Below, one piece after another: positions 9,030-18,614 of a stretch of DNA of 64,000 bases. The notes beneath the pieces were generated by a model. The model saw only the letters and a list, made by a program, of their open reading frames with translations. It had not been told where the DNA came from and did no database searches. Numbering within the stretch: the stretch's first letter is position 1; each line of letters starts with the position of its first letter. Source of the stretch: Lyngbya sp. PCC 8106 (GTDB lineage: Bacteria; Cyanobacteriota; Cyanobacteriia; Cyanobacteriales; Microcoleaceae); contig NZ_AAVU01000005.1 of the NCBI RefSeq assembly GCF_000169095.1, positions 1-64,000 on the forward strand, written 5' to 3'. Both the position numbers and the translations under genes were made by a program.

Positions 9030-10211
9030 TTAACGAGTCATTTTACGCTTTTTGAGGATCTTCGTTGCCATCAAACCAACCCCTCCCAAAGCTAAGACTG
9101 ACATGGGTTCAGGTACTTTTTCAGCATCGTCATAATTAATGCTGAGTACCTGTACACGACCTTGGAAGAAATCTCCCACATAGAGTTTGTCATCATTGAT
9201 TCCCGTGCCACCCGTCCAGTTAAATGCACCCGGTCGCAGGTCGAGTTCGGGTCCAAAAGGCCCAGTAGAACCATCCGGGGGAGGCGGAGGGATAATCTCA
9301 CCATCGGGAGTGCGGGCAGGTTCACCAAACACAGTTAACAAATTACCTTCTTTATCAAAAACCTGCACACGGCTGTTGATAGAGTCAGCAACATAAATAT
9401 TTTCTTCCTCATCGATTTCCAAGCCAATTGGTTGTTCAAACTGACCAGGTTCTGTTCCTTGCATACCAAACGCTAGAAGGGGATTTCCGTCTGGGTCTAA
9501 CACCTGAACCCGGTTATTAAACTGATCAGCGACGTAGATATTACCACTAACCGAAGAAATGCGGATACCCGCAGGGCCTTGAAACTGTCCAGGTTCGCTT
9601 CCCGGAGTGCCGATGGTGTCAATGATTTCACCCGATCCGTTAATTTTCAGAATGCGATCGTTACTAAAGTCGCCAACATAAACATTATTCTCGGCATCAA
9701 AAGTAATCCCAGAAGGCCCAAAGAAAGCCCGACCTTCAATCAGTCCGCCAAATTCACCATCAGCGATAGTTTGAATATAGTTACCTTCAGGATCGTAAAC
9801 ATTCACCCGCAGGTTAAAAACATCACCCACATAGAGATTACCCGTTGTCGGGCTAAACTCCAACGCTCCAGGTTCATCAAACTCGCCCGGGCCGGTCCCG
9901 CCAGATCCGACCCCACCAATATATTCACCCTCGGGAGTAAAGATCGAAACTTCATTACCCACTTCAAAGTTTGTCGTCCCGTCGGGGTTTCGTCCGCGAC
10001 CATTGCCGACATAAATATTGCCTGTACTCTCTTGAACCGAGACACCTTGAGGCACAAATAATTGACCAGGTGCAAAGCCAGGTTCACCAATTTGGCGCTC
10101 AAATTCGAGAGTAACAGCCTTAACTTCAGTTGCGATCGCACCTAAAGAGATTAACGATCCCGCTAATAGGGGTGTGAGGCTGGCGCCGACTGAGAATTTT
10201 TTGAGCTTCAT
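9030..10211 (-). CDS. scyF: ScyF, secreted NHL-repeat protein of the scytonemin cluster
   Basis: The 393-residue protein has a signal peptide (about 1-32), five to six NHL/six-bladed-propeller repeats (units of the type GQFxxPxGIxxD...NIYVADxxNxRVQVFDxxG at about 45-330) and a C-terminal PEP-CTERM-like tail (KVPEP, hydrophobic helix, KKRK). A good ribosome-binding site (AAGGAC) lies 7 nt before the ATG. It is third in scyDEF. Scy D-F are known to accompany scyABC and are thought to act in the periplasm or outside, where the monomer is oxidised and dimerised; their reaction is not settled. Confidence 0.88.
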   Translation of the reverse strand: MKLKKFSVGASLTPLLAGSLISLGAIATEVKAVTLEFERQIGEPGFAPGQLFVPQGVSVQESTGNIYVGNGRGRNPDGTTNFEVGNEVSIFTPEGEYIGGVGSGGTGPGEFDEPGALEFSPTTGNLYVGDVFNLRVNVYDPEGNYIQTIADGEFGGLIEGRAFFGPSGITFDAENNVYVGDFSNDRILKINGSGEIIDTIGTPGSEPGQFQGPAGIRISSVSGNIYVADQFNNRVQVLDPDGNPLLAFGMQGTEPGQFEQPIGLEIDEEENIYVADSINSRVQVFDKEGNLLTVFGEPARTPDGEIIPPPPPDGSTGPFGPELDLRPGAFNWTGGTGINDDKLYVGDFFQGRVQVLSINYDDAEKVPEPMSVLALGGVGLMATKILKKRKMTR

Positions 10212-10251
10212 AATAAGTCCTTAAGTTAAATTGACAATGGATGCTAGTTGC

Positions 10252-11604
10252 TTATTGGTCAATCGTCGTAAAGTTTGCCTGTTTTCGAGCCGTCTTGAAA
10301 GCAAAAGAAAGCGTTCCCAGAAGACCCCAAACTAAAACGCCATAGGCTGAATTGGGTTCAGGGATATCAACAGCTTCCCCTTCGGGATCGATTTGAAAGA
10401 TTGTTGAGTTTGGGCCATTACCCCGACCCGCAACATAAACCAGGCCATCTGTTCCGACGGTTAAGTTTACTAACAACTCAACGCCCTCGACCTCGTTACC
10501 ATCTAAAATCGTTGTAACTTTGCCATCGTTATCGATCTCGACAACTTTTCCGCGATCGCCCCCTAAAGCCAAAGATTCAGTTGCCAAAATAGTCGCGTAA
10601 GCCTTGCCACTGGGCGCAAAAGCAATATCAGTAAGCTGAATAAGACCGTTAGCAAATGTTGTTTGTTGACCGTTGGCATCAATTTGAGTCACTTCTGACT
10701 TCCCCTGGGGAAACGGAAACCCTCCAAACTCAGCAACATAAAGATTGCCATCACCACCAACCGCAACGCCTGTCGGCACATATTGGAGAGGAAAGAGGGG
10801 TTCTTCCGTTTCCGGCGTCTGAGTGGGATCGTTTGGTGCGGCAGGGGGCGGCCCTAACCCTTCCGGAAACTGGAGACTGTCAAAAGCAACAGTTTCCGGG
10901 TCAAAGATGGTATTGAGTTGAAGCTGGTTTTCTCTCCGACTGTAGGCAAACAAATTATTAGCGCCCGAGTCGGTGATATAAAGGGTATCGCCGTTGATCG
11001 CGAGGCTATTGGGGTTGCTGTCAATATCACCCCCGGTTGGGTTATTTTCCAGTTCATACCGGGCCAAGTCAGCTAACCGAGTCAGTTGACCTGTGACAAA
11101 ATTGGCTTGGTAAAGGCTACCCAACTCCGAAGTCCCTAAAATCTCGTTTGCAGAGTAAGGATTACCCGCTAAGGCATTCAACGTTTGATCGCGCCTCGCT
11201 GGATCACCCACCGATCCATACAGGACGTAGGGCGTACCAAACGCATCAAATCCAATATCTTGTGGGCCGACAGCGTTGCTACCATCTGCCAAAGCTACAG
11301 AACTCAAGCCCGTCAGCACAGGCGTAACAGTGCCATCAGGGGAAACTTTACTGACGGCACCCGTATTGCCCAAATACAGGTCAAGACCAGGTATATTTGG
11401 CGAGGGGATAGAACTTGATGAAGTCGATCCTCCCCCAATTCCCGCTTCAGCAACGTAGAGTTCACCATCGGGGCCTTCATTGAGTCCTCTGGCGTTTTGA
11501 AGACCCTCAGCAAAGCGAGTAAATGTTGCCGCTTGAGCGGTGTTAGTAATTGAAAAGAATAAACAGGTAACTGCTAAAGAGCAAACCGAGTGGTTGATAT
11601 TCAT
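10252..11604 (-). CDS. scyE: ScyE, secreted propeller protein of the scytonemin cluster
   Basis: The 450-residue product carries a signal peptide ending near AQA (about residue 26), then beta-propeller sequence of the ScyD/ScyE family with blades such as GLNEGPDGELYVAEAG, GVAVGGDGNLYVAEFGG and VGTDGLVYVAGRG. The tail DIPEP plus hydrophobic helix plus basic residues is a PEP-CTERM-like signal. The ATG at 11604 gives a clean signal peptide; a TTG nine codons upstream is possible but less likely. It is homologous to the neighbour scyD, so the pair is a tandem duplication. ScyD and ScyE are named by gene order. Confidence 0.85.
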   Translation of the reverse strand: MNINHSVCSLAVTCLFFSITNTAQAATFTRFAEGLQNARGLNEGPDGELYVAEAGIGGGSTSSSSIPSPNIPGLDLYLGNTGAVSKVSPDGTVTPVLTGLSSVALADGSNAVGPQDIGFDAFGTPYVLYGSVGDPARRDQTLNALAGNPYSANEILGTSELGSLYQANFVTGQLTRLADLARYELENNPTGGDIDSNPNSLAINGDTLYITDSGANNLFAYSRRENQLQLNTIFDPETVAFDSLQFPEGLGPPPAAPNDPTQTPETEEPLFPLQYVPTGVAVGGDGNLYVAEFGGFPFPQGKSEVTQIDANGQQTTFANGLIQLTDIAFAPSGKAYATILATESLALGGDRGKVVEIDNDGKVTTILDGNEVEGVELLVNLTVGTDGLVYVAGRGNGPNSTIFQIDPEGEAVDIPEPNSAYGVLVWGLLGTLSFAFKTARKQANFTTIDQ

Positions 11605-11684
11605 CTGCGGAGGAAAAGTCGAGACGGTCAAATCGGGCTAGAAATTGCGACAGGATGCAATTAAAAATCACACCCTAACTGCTT

Positions 11685-13112
11685 CTAATCCGCTTTTTTC
11701 AGTCCGTCTCGCTTGCCTTTTAAACCGAAAATGCTGGCACCGCCAAAGAACAATAGACCCAAAATAGTACCGGGTTCAGGGACAGACTCAACATCGTCAA
11801 ACCGGATCACAGAACCATTGGTACCGATACCATTATTAGCAACATAGATGCCACCATCGGGGCCAACTTGAATCCCTGTTGCTGAGAAGATGCCTTCTTG
11901 AGCGATTGTCGTGCGTTTACCATCCGGCGTGACTTTGACCACTGAACCCGGCAAATTTTTTAAGCTTCCTTCGACACTGTTTTTCCACTGGGCTTCATCG
12001 GCAAATTGCAGCACTAACAGGTTGCCATCCGCATCAAAAGTCAAATCAGTAATCTGGGTGAAACCTTCTGCAAAGACTTCTGGAACACCAGCTTCATTAA
12101 TACGGAGAACTCGGGCTTCGCCTTCAGGATAGGGATAACCCGTCAGTTCAGCATAATAAGCTGCTCCATCAGGCCCAATTGTGATTCCGGTCGGTACCGA
12201 CTGCAAGTCTAACGGGCCTTCAGGAACCTCAAAAGAAGGCATTTCAGGTTCTTCGCCTTCGGGGGGAAGTTGGCTCGGGTCGCCACCCATCACTGGGGTA
12301 TCTTCACCCGAATTTTGAGGCGGTTCAAAAGGAGAAGCAGGAGGAAATTCTACGTTGTCAACTAACTGAGTCGGGGCGGCAAAAGCATTCCGCAGTTCGC
12401 CATCCGCCAAGCCGATATTGTAGATGACGTTAGCGCCAGCATCAACTACAAAAGCGGAATCTTCTTGAATTGCGATCGCAAAGGGGTTGCTAATGTAGTC
12501 GCCACCGTCAAGGTTGTTCAACTGTTCGTATTGGGCAAAGTCAAACAGTTCGGTGAATTCTTGAGTGGCTAAATCGACCTTAAACAGTTTACCCAGGTTA
12601 GATACATTTAAGAGTTCGTCGGGATCTTCGGTCGGCGGGGCAATAAAGTCTTGTTCTGGGGGAAGTTCGGCATCTTGACTGAGTTCAAACAGACCGATAT
12701 CTCGGTTGCCTGGATATCCAGCATAGCCACTAACGAGGTAAGCATTACCCAAGAAGTCAAAGGCAATCTCTTGGGGGCCTGCACCTTGCTCTAGAGTCGG
12801 CTGAAGTGCCAAGGAATCAAAGTTATCAATTACTCTTGTCTGAGTGCCACTGATTAGATCAACCTTAGTCAGCGATCCCGTCTGACCCGCACAAATATTG
12901 GCAAAAGCAGCACTTGGAGAAGGCTGACAGTTTCCGTCGCCGCCTGTACCTGTTTCTCCGACATATAGGCTACCGTCAGGGCCAAAAGTAATTCCGCTTG
13001 GATTGTTGAGTCCGCTAGCAACTGTTGTGAAATTTGCTGCTTTAGCAGGAGTTGCCGAAGCGAATACGGTGGTAATAGTTAGAAGTGTATAACCAATTTG
13101 CTTAAGTTTCAT
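11685..13112 (-). CDS. scyD: ScyD, secreted propeller protein of the scytonemin cluster
   Basis: The 475-residue protein starts at an ATG at 13112 that places a standard signal peptide (ending PAKA, about residue 24) at the N-terminus; an upstream in-frame start would add 31 residues and spoil it. The mature part is a ScyD/ScyE-type propeller (GLNNPSGITFGPDGSLYVGE near the start, GPDGGIYVANNG near the end) with a long acidic, proline-rich insertion around residues 255-305. The C-terminus is SVPEPGTILGLLFF with a basic tail, the best PEP-CTERM match in the window. It is followed after 80 bp by scyE. Confidence 0.86.
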   Translation of the reverse strand: MKLKQIGYTLLTITTVFASATPAKAANFTTVASGLNNPSGITFGPDGSLYVGETGTGGDGNCQPSPSAAFANICAGQTGSLTKVDLISGTQTRVIDNFDSLALQPTLEQGAGPQEIAFDFLGNAYLVSGYAGYPGNRDIGLFELSQDAELPPEQDFIAPPTEDPDELLNVSNLGKLFKVDLATQEFTELFDFAQYEQLNNLDGGDYISNPFAIAIQEDSAFVVDAGANVIYNIGLADGELRNAFAAPTQLVDNVEFPPASPFEPPQNSGEDTPVMGGDPSQLPPEGEEPEMPSFEVPEGPLDLQSVPTGITIGPDGAAYYAELTGYPYPEGEARVLRINEAGVPEVFAEGFTQITDLTFDADGNLLVLQFADEAQWKNSVEGSLKNLPGSVVKVTPDGKRTTIAQEGIFSATGIQVGPDGGIYVANNGIGTNGSVIRFDDVESVPEPGTILGLLFFGGASIFGLKGKRDGLKKAD

Positions 13113-14018
13113 TGTTCCCGTGAAATAAATAGTCGTAGCTTGTAACCGATGAGAAGAAGACAAAAAATGACAGGGATAGCCATTGAGTGACTGATCATTA
13201 ATCAATCCTCAAAACTTGGTAATAAATAGAGAGAAAAGTCTGAACTAATCAGAATGAAAGCTTTGGAGCCATGCTGAAGGAGCAGAGTAAAAAAGTTACT
13301 CTATACCACTAAGTTTCTCAGACTCTTTATTGCAATGAAGTCTATCTATATTCAAGCTCTAAACCCGTCTAAACTCCCTGTTAGACTTGGTTTTCTTCTC
13401 TGACACCCAGATAACTTTAGATAAGCTAACACAGCAAAAGAGGTCAAAAGGTGTCATTTTTTTCGTAAAGATTTGACTTTTTTTACGAAAATTTACGGAG
13501 GGATAGAAAAAAAATGTGATCCGTATAACTGCCTATATTTTAAATTGATTTTCTAAAAAATAATCACAGATATCGTAAAAAATGTCATGGTAAAATTGAC
13601 AAAAATATGAATCCGCTATAGCCGTTCTTTTCTATTTCTTATTGCCTATTCCTTTTGGCATACTTTAATCCTACACCAGGGAATAGTAATCGGGGTAGGG
13701 CGGGTTGATCTAAATTTTTCCTCCCAGACCTGGCTATCGGCAGAACCAGCCCCTACAGAACGATCATTAATCGGATGTGATATGATAATTGTTCAAAAAT
13801 TGGTGTCATGTTTTAGGTGTCAGGTGTCAAAAATTTCTGATGTTCTAATTTAGACGCCTAACAACTTAATTGATCATTGATAATTCATCATTCATAATTA
13901 ATCAGCAAATTCCTCAGTTTTTATAATCAACTAAAAAGGCAAAACCTGTTTAGTCGGAAAAACCGAGGAACTAAATTTATTCAACTAATCAATGTTTAGC
14001 GAGCAGAGATGATCTTCT
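13113..14018. promoter_or_regulatory. Long gap between scyC and scyD
   Basis: About 0.9 kb separates scyC from the scyDEF group although all are on the minus strand. No gene is supported. The part next to scyD is AT-rich (around 13420-13620) and is a plausible place for a scyDEF promoter; the middle holds the imperfect inverted repeat at 13694-13756. scyABC and scyDEF may therefore be separate transcripts. Confidence 0.45.
13694..13756. repeat. Imperfect inverted repeat between scyC and scyD
   Basis: GGTAGGGCGGGTT at the left and AACCAGCCCCTAC at the right can pair with two mismatches across a 37-nt loop. Sequences of this GTAGGG(G)CGGGTT type are common dispersed repeats in cyanobacterial genomes. 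It could also act as a terminator-like structure for scyABC, but it lacks a T-run on either side. Confidence 0.4.
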
Positions 14019-14981
14019 CTAAACTTTAGCGAGTGCTTTTTTGGGCTGATAACTCATCCCTTGAGCAAATGTTTCGAGATTGCCTGCTTTAGCCTCTAAG
14101 AACCGTTTGATATTCATACTTTCAGCCCCAAAGTCTTGAATTTGCAGCTTACCGTGACGTAGGGGTTTGTCTAAAGGCCAGAACGTGATCCGATGTTGAA
14201 TAAAGCCTTCAGCATCAGGATCAGCAAACGCATAGGAACAAGGGATAATAATAGAAGGGCTGCGTTGAGTAAAGTTGTGATCAGGGTAATAGAAATCCTG
14301 CTCAATCAGATAATATTTGCTGAGAGTATGCGATCGCAACTCAACCTTCACGGTTTGATTATACTCATCTAAAAACTCACCCTCTTTCGAGCTAATTTCA
14401 CCCGCAGGTCTTAGTAAATGCGCCCATTCATCCATCGTTCGCAGATCGCTGAGATACTCATATCCCATCTCTATCGGCGCATCCACAAAGATAGTATCAG
14501 TAACAATTTTATAACGACCGACAGCCGCTTCAGTTCGTCCAGCTTGGCGTTCTAAAATCGCCTTGAGTGAACGACATTCAGAAGTATGAACTGTTTCAAT
14601 CCCCTGCATAATCATCGGCACTCGTCGCTTCGGATCGACAAAACTTAGCCAGTGAAAATAAACCCCCGACTCATCGGTTCCTGGCTCAATATATTCAGGC
14701 GGAAACAGCATCACCGGATAAACCTGAAAATACTCTTGGTATTTAATCCCACAATGCCATTCAATCCCCTTAAAGAAACCATTGTCAATTCGTTTGACAT
14801 GATAATACAAATTATGTTGATAACCTGAAGCTGTTCCCAGCCAAGTATCTTCATCAACTTGTTCGATCATCCGACTAAATAGCGTCCAGTCATCTAAATT
14901 TTTCAGACTGCAAAGATAGTCAAAAGCCGTATCAGTATCTGTCGCAATATAAGCAGACGTAGCAAAGGTATTCTGTTCCAT
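14019..14981 (-). CDS. scyC: ScyC, cyclase of scytonemin monomer biosynthesis
   Basis: The 320-residue protein matches ScyC, which converts the ScyA acyloin product to the cyclopentyl[b]indole ketone. It has no signal peptide. The sequence is an internal duplication: residues 10-36 and 163-190 align (each has ...Y(L)...L(K/R)x(L/M)D(D/E)W), and the halves end alike (LKAILERQAG and IKRFLEAKAG). This is the pattern of two fused SRPBCC/START-like domains. It follows scyB by 57 bp and is in its usual place. Confidence 0.9.
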   Translation of the reverse strand: MEQNTFATSAYIATDTDTAFDYLCSLKNLDDWTLFSRMIEQVDEDTWLGTASGYQHNLYYHVKRIDNGFFKGIEWHCGIKYQEYFQVYPVMLFPPEYIEPGTDESGVYFHWLSFVDPKRRVPMIMQGIETVHTSECRSLKAILERQAGRTEAAVGRYKIVTDTIFVDAPIEMGYEYLSDLRTMDEWAHLLRPAGEISSKEGEFLDEYNQTVKVELRSHTLSKYYLIEQDFYYPDHNFTQRSPSIIIPCSYAFADPDAEGFIQHRITFWPLDKPLRHGKLQIQDFGAESMNIKRFLEAKAGNLETFAQGMSYQPKKALAKV

Positions 14982-15038
14982 TGTTTCCTGTGGTAAAAAT
15001 TTTCGGGTGTAGTTTTTCCGTATTTCTATTCGTTGAGG

Positions 15039-16097
15039 TTATGCACTCACCAACATTTGAGCCTGTTCAGCCTGGGTAATACGTTCTTCAGCAAGCTGCA
15101 TAGAAGCCTTATGAGTCGTCATTCCGGTCGTTTCAGCTTTCTTGAAAAGTTCTAGCAAAGTATCGTAAATACTATGAACATGACTAATTGCTTTTTTCTC
15201 CTGGTAGCCAATCAACTCGTGATAAACATTAATCAACCCCCCCGCATTAATCACATAATCCGGACAGTACAAAATGTCTTGAGCCGTCAGCATTTCGCCA
15301 TGCACTTGCTCGTCTAAAAGCTGATTATTCGCCGAACCTGCAATGATAGACGCTTTCATCTGAGAAATCGTTTGAGTATTGAGAATCGCTCCCATTGCAC
15401 AAGGCGCAAAAATATCAACATCAAGTCCATAAATCTGCTCAGGTTCAACCGCAGTCGCCCCATATAACCGAGCAACTTTAGAAACTTTGGCTTGATTAAT
15501 ATCACTGACAAATAGTTTGACTTCATTTTGGTGTAGCCAATCACAAAGATGCTGTCCGACATTACCCAAACCTTGAACGGCTACCTTTAATCCCTTGAGA
15601 TTATCAGAACCAAAGCGGTATTTTGCGGCAGCTTTCATTCCGAGTAAAACACCGATAGCTGTAACCGGAGCAGGCCCACCCGATTTTTCTTGAGTCCCGA
15701 CAACATACTTTGTCTCCCGATTAATTTGTCGAACATCCTGCGGCGTTAAATTAATATCTTGACCCGTGATAAATCGACCATTCAGGCGCTCAATGAATCG
15801 ACCATAAGCCTGTAACAATTCGCAGGTTTTTTGCTCAGGCTTGGCGATAATTACCGCTTTACCGCCACCCATCGGAATATTGGCACAGGCGGCTTTGTAG
15901 GTCATGCCTCGACTGAGACGCAGAGCATCGGTTAAAGCCGCAACCTCACTTTCGTAGGGCCAGAGACGAGTTGCCCCCATAGCAGCACCCAGTCGGCTGT
16001 CGTGAATCGCAATAATTGCTTTCAATCCAGAGGCTTGGTCGTTACAGAATAAAACCTGTTCATGGCCGGCTGTGGCTGTTGTTTCAAATAGTTTCAT
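15039..16097 (-). CDS. scyB: ScyB, leucine dehydrogenase-like tryptophan dehydrogenase
   Basis: The 352-residue enzyme oxidatively deaminates L-tryptophan to indole-3-pyruvate with NAD. It has the Glu/Leu/Phe/Val dehydrogenase layout: Lys68 in MTYKAA and Lys80 in PMGGGKAVI match the substrate-binding and catalytic lysines of leucine dehydrogenase at the same numbering, Asp115 (GQDINL region) is the partner acid, and GLGNVG at 176-181 is the Rossmann loop. It lies between scyA and scyC with short gaps. Assignment to ScyB rather than a general leucine dehydrogenase rests on this context. Confidence 0.93.
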   Translation of the reverse strand: MKLFETTATAGHEQVLFCNDQASGLKAIIAIHDSRLGAAMGATRLWPYESEVAALTDALRLSRGMTYKAACANIPMGGGKAVIIAKPEQKTCELLQAYGRFIERLNGRFITGQDINLTPQDVRQINRETKYVVGTQEKSGGPAPVTAIGVLLGMKAAAKYRFGSDNLKGLKVAVQGLGNVGQHLCDWLHQNEVKLFVSDINQAKVSKVARLYGATAVEPEQIYGLDVDIFAPCAMGAILNTQTISQMKASIIAGSANNQLLDEQVHGEMLTAQDILYCPDYVINAGGLINVYHELIGYQEKKAISHVHSIYDTLLELFKKAETTGMTTHKASMQLAEERITQAEQAQMLVSA

Positions 16098-16226
16098 TGT
16101 GGTTTATTTATGCTTGAGTAAAAGGAATAGAAGTTGAGAGTTGGGAGATGGAAAGGCAAATCAAGTCAAAATGAAAGCACTTCTGACATTTGCCTTTTGC
16201 CTATTGGCTGTTCCCTAAAATTCTGT

Positions 16227-18119
16227 TTAAGTCATCGGAAAAGAGACTTGCTCCTTCGATGAACCATTGTTTGAGGTGTAGTCATCTAACGGATAGCCTT
16301 TGGGTTCGGGTTTCGGCTCTGCTTTCTCCGTTGAACGATTCGCTAAACTTTTGGTGCGTCCTTTAGAGGGAGCGTGGCGAGAAGGATCAATTTTGACATC
16401 AACCACAATCGGCCCATTGGCAGCCATCGCTTTTTGTAGAGCGCTTTCAAGCTGTGATTCTTCCAAGACCTGAATACTTTGGGCGCCCATACCCTGAGCA
16501 ATCATGGTGAAATCAGTCTGAGGCATGAGTGCATCGGCTTTGAGTCCCAGCATTGCCATCCCTTGATAGCACATATTGTAGCGGGCATCGTTCAGCACAA
16601 TCCAAACCGCAGGGATTTGGTATTTGACGGCGGTGCTGACTTCACTATTCATCAACATCGAACCGTCACCAACAATCGCAACGGCTTTATGACCTTGACC
16701 GAGAGCCGCACCCAAAACCCCTGTTGTTGCATGACCCATCGAACCCACACCTGTACTAACCCGATAACGATTTGACTCAGAAAAGCGTAATAGGTGAGTA
16801 GACCAAGTAAATGAATTACCTGACTCTGCTAGTACGACTGCGTTACTGCCTTCAACGATGACTTTTTGAATCGTCTCCATCAAAATCTCGGGACGCACGA
16901 GGGTACTGGTCGCCTCTGCAATCGGTTCACGTTCAGGATTCGGTAAATTAACGATTGAGCGAGGATAGTGCGACAGATAGGGTAATAGTTGTCGCAGAAA
17001 CGTACCGATATCAGCCTGAACTGGATAGGTTGGAACCGTTGGATAGCTGACTCCAATCACACTCGGGTCAATATCGACTTGAATAAATCCTCGACTCGGT
17101 ACCAAGTCGGGACTCCAAAATGAGGTCGGTTCACCCATACGAGTTCCCAGTACCAATGTTCTTAATGGCTTCACCGTGTTTAAATAGTTCAACACTGAAC
17201 TGTGACCGCCTAACCCCGTAATACCGACAAACTGAGGATGGTCTTCTCGAAAGAGTCCTTTTGCTCGGGGTGAACACATGACAGCGGCACCTGTGACCTC
17301 AGCAAGCTGCATCACTTCTTGAGTGGCTAAACGAGCGCCATAACCGACCCAAATGGCAAAGGGGCCTTCAGAGAGAAGTTGAACACAGTGAGAAATGACA
17401 GAATCGGTGACTGCAATTGCGTTCTCTGTCACCGTTGCTGTGGGCAACTCTTTTGGCATCGGCAATGATTGTACCCCTGTCGGAGTGCTGAGATGAGCGG
17501 TAAAGCCTCCAGGCTGAGAGACTCCCTGTGTGAGTCGTCTAGCAATTTGAGGGAGTTGCTCGGGGCAATCAATGATAGTTGCGTAGTTATAGAGCGCTCC
17601 AGAGCTAAATAATCCATCCGTTGGCAGTGTTCGAGGGCTTGTTTCTTGAATGGCCCAACGCTCTCGTTGTGATGTTGATGTACAGGCCGACAAGTGAATG
17701 ACTTTGGCTCCTTCGCCTCGGGCGGCAAATAACCCGGTTAATGTATTGGTAATGCCAGGGCCGGCAGTTGAAAAAACAACCACGGGGCGATTGCTGACGA
17801 GAGATGCTTCTAGAGCGGCAAAGGCAGCTCCGGATTCGTGACGACAGTGAATCACTTGGATTTGACGGCTGTTAGATAGGGCATCCCATTGGGTTGCCAT
17901 TGCGCCGCCGGAAACGCCAAAAGCCCATACAACACCCAAATCTTCCAATAGCTTCACGACCGCTTGAGAGACTGAAGTCTCTTTTTTGACGGCTGACAGG
18001 CTGTTGGTTAATGGGTCATGAGAACCATTGGCAGATTCTCTGACAGATTGTTTATGAGCTATTTTTGTCTGTTTCTCTTGAGTGATTACGGTCGTTGATT
18101 CAGGTGATTTCTTGATCAT
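16227..18119 (-). CDS. scyA: ScyA, thiamin diphosphate-dependent acyloin synthase
   Basis: The 630-residue enzyme is of the acetolactate synthase type and couples indole-3-pyruvate with p-hydroxyphenylpyruvate. An about 46-residue hydrophilic N-terminal extension precedes the PYR domain, with the catalytic Glu95 in HCRHESGAAF. The central domain spans about 235-380, and the ThDP/Mg motif is GDGSMLMNSEV at 484-494 closing with VLND at 508-511. The C-terminus is a charged tail of about 50 residues. It is first in the minus-strand cluster and divergent from trpEG. No clear Shine-Dalgarno precedes the ATG. Confidence 0.93.
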   Translation of the reverse strand: MIKKSPESTTVITQEKQTKIAHKQSVRESANGSHDPLTNSLSAVKKETSVSQAVVKLLEDLGVVWAFGVSGGAMATQWDALSNSRQIQVIHCRHESGAAFAALEASLVSNRPVVVFSTAGPGITNTLTGLFAARGEGAKVIHLSACTSTSQRERWAIQETSPRTLPTDGLFSSGALYNYATIIDCPEQLPQIARRLTQGVSQPGGFTAHLSTPTGVQSLPMPKELPTATVTENAIAVTDSVISHCVQLLSEGPFAIWVGYGARLATQEVMQLAEVTGAAVMCSPRAKGLFREDHPQFVGITGLGGHSSVLNYLNTVKPLRTLVLGTRMGEPTSFWSPDLVPSRGFIQVDIDPSVIGVSYPTVPTYPVQADIGTFLRQLLPYLSHYPRSIVNLPNPEREPIAEATSTLVRPEILMETIQKVIVEGSNAVVLAESGNSFTWSTHLLRFSESNRYRVSTGVGSMGHATTGVLGAALGQGHKAVAIVGDGSMLMNSEVSTAVKYQIPAVWIVLNDARYNMCYQGMAMLGLKADALMPQTDFTMIAQGMGAQSIQVLEESQLESALQKAMAANGPIVVDVKIDPSRHAPSKGRTKSLANRSTEKAEPKPEPKGYPLDDYTSNNGSSKEQVSFPMT

Positions 18120-18614
18120 TGTTGCGTACTATTCTTGCTAGACTTTTAGCTTTAAATTTTTTGTAGCTGGCTGCATCTGACACACATCATAAAGACATTT
18201 TTAAGGACATCGCTATGCACATTATTTCGGACGAGGTATCAATTCTTTAGATTTTTATCAGTTCTATTCAATCTCTTAATCGGCTCTAAGTTCACTCTGA
18301 CAATACAGTGGTGATGCCGAATTGGACTCTCAATAGCCAGAATTTTTTCTGTATAAACTCTTTTTAACTTTTGCCTCTCAGCGCTTTTATGATTTTAATT
18401 ACTCTATCCTAAGATAGAGTTTTCTTAATCAGTCGATTTGCTGATATTTCAGGTTTAACACAGTATAAATGATGATTTATGAGAAAATCTAAAGAAATGT
18501 AACGACGTACCGAAAAAATATCATTGAACTTTCTCTAGCAAGTTCTTTAAGCTCTAGAACAGTAACCCGTGTTTTCACGGACACCGACCGCTAAATCATG
18601 GAGATTTTCAAATA
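18120..18614. promoter_or_regulatory. Divergent control region of scyA and trpEG
   Basis: This 495-bp stretch separates the two arms of the pathway and must hold promoters in both directions. Near trpEG there are two short hairpins: GTTCT...AGAAC at 18542-18560 and CCGTGTTTTCACGG at 18567-18580. GGAG at 18600-18603 is the likely ribosome-binding site of trpEG. It is the natural place for binding by the AraC-type response regulator encoded at 28280, but no operator is identifiable by eye. Confidence 0.55.

Noticed and set aside
15356..15562. Small minus-strand frame within scyB
   Set aside because: Out-of-frame overlap with a well-supported gene and no start signal.
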